From contig NZ_JTJW01000006.1 of NCBI RefSeq assembly GCF_000805385.1, positions 434,001 to 498,000 of the forward strand: a stretch of 64,000 bases of DNA, written 5' to 3'. Shown here piece after piece: positions 63,693 to 64,000 of this stretch (position 1 is the stretch's first letter; each line of letters starts with the position of its first letter). A program made the translations under genes and the position numbers. This DNA comes from Mycolicibacterium setense (GTDB taxonomy: Bacteria; Actinomycetota; Actinomycetes; Mycobacteriales; Mycobacteriaceae). The notes under the pieces were generated by a model. The model saw nothing but the letters and a program-made list of their open reading frames with translations, did not search any database and had not been told where the DNA came from.

Positions 63693-64000
63693 TCAGTAAT
63701 CCCAGACCGCCGGGACGCACCGGAAGACGTCGCCGGCGACTGCCACTCGGCAGACGGACGGGAACGGGAGGTGCGTCGCCACCAGCGACTCACCCGTGGC
63801 CGCAAGCTCTCGCAGCAGACGGACGCGGACGCGGGCCGCTTCCTCGGGGTCGTGTTCGAATCCGTTCTGCCACTCGGGGTTGTCGAACCCGGGGGCGAAC
63901 ACGGCGTCGCCGGCGAACGTCAGCTTCTCGCCGCGGGACTCCAGGCGGACGACGCTGTGCCCTGGGGTGTGACCACCGGTTCGGGTGATGAGCACCCCCG
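63693..64000 (-). CDS. Metallo-beta-lactamase-fold hydrolase (partial)
   Basis: The C-terminal 100 residues of an MBL-fold protein, cut by the window edge so the 5' part is missing. The metal-binding motif TGGHTPGHSVVRL is present, followed by LTFAGDAVFAPGFDNPEWQN with a second metal Asp and VATHLPFPSVCRVAVAGDVF with another His. Such proteins hydrolyse lactones, thioesters or esters. Function is not further assigned. Confidence 0.8.
   Translation of the reverse strand, partial: GVLITRTGGHTPGHSVVRLESRGEKLTFAGDAVFAPGFDNPEWQNGFEHDPEEAARVRVRLLRELAATGESLVATHLPFPSVCRVAVAGDVFRCVPAVWDY

Overview
The window looks like chromosomal DNA of a rapid-growing mycobacterium (Mycolicibacterium type). It is GC-rich with heavy NNC/NNG codon use and many GTG starts. 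It carries a six-gene mce operon, three or more F420-type LLM oxidoreductases, a FadD36-like acyl-CoA synthetase and a core block whose order recalls the M. tuberculosis neighbourhood Rv2888c-Rv2898c (amiC, tsf, rpsB, M23 peptidase, LLM enzyme, xerC, viuB, dprA, yifB, yraN). The genus call is inference from gene content; no database was searched.

Layout. (1) 1-6036: FadD36-like synthetase (cut by the window edge), a PucR regulator, and divergent mmsA plus an omega-aminotransferase, probably a beta-alanine/malonate-semialdehyde catabolic unit with a palindromic operator at the pucR start. (2) 6124-13293: a TetR-controlled catabolic cluster of unknown substrate: P450, TauD-type dioxygenase, SDR, carboxymuconolactone-decarboxylase-like protein, LLM enzyme and DapB-like dehydrogenase, with a second, frameshifted SDR on the other side. 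Three related TAGGC...GCCTA operator copies tie it together. (3) 13323-20611: coiled-coil protein, HAD phosphatase, arginase-like protein, a fused 2-oxoacid dehydrogenase E1, CaiB-type CoA-transferase, TesB-type thioesterase and an unknown protein. (4) 20761-31268: GntR/FadR regulator, a leaderless periplasmic-binding-protein homologue and mceA-F plus a secreted protein, with no yrbE permease genes. (5) 31386-34903: GMC oxidoreductase, AveC-like membrane protein and MarR regulator, with matching MarR-type dyads. (6) 35049-38069: yraN-yifB-dprA. (7) 38217-40193: a thiocyanate hydrolase-type (nitrile hydratase superfamily) cluster with beta and alpha subunits fused, a His-rich gamma subunit and a P15K-like activator. 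(8) 40281-49442: siderophore-interacting protein, lactate-monooxygenase-like enzyme, TetR/MpaB/acyl-CoA dehydrogenase operon, xerC, alpha/beta hydrolase, LLM enzyme, M23 peptidase. (9) 49443-55813: rpsB-tsf, then a TnpB/Cas12-like RuvC protein apparently lacking its third catalytic Asp and zinc ribbon, followed by a foldable segment, then an LLM enzyme and an amiC-like amidase. (10) 56031-62028: ABC exporter-like permeases and ATPase, an APC-family permease and a copper amine oxidase, probably amine uptake and oxidation. (11) 62066-64000: SDR and ECF-type sigma factor in translationally coupled order, then a partial metallo-beta-lactamase-fold protein.

The points most worth following up are the inactivated-looking TnpB/Cas12-like gene beside tsf with its downstream structured segment, the fused thiocyanate hydrolase cluster, the permease-less mce operon with an AmiC-like sensor candidate, and the regulator/operator pairs. 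No tRNA, rRNA or CRISPR array was seen.
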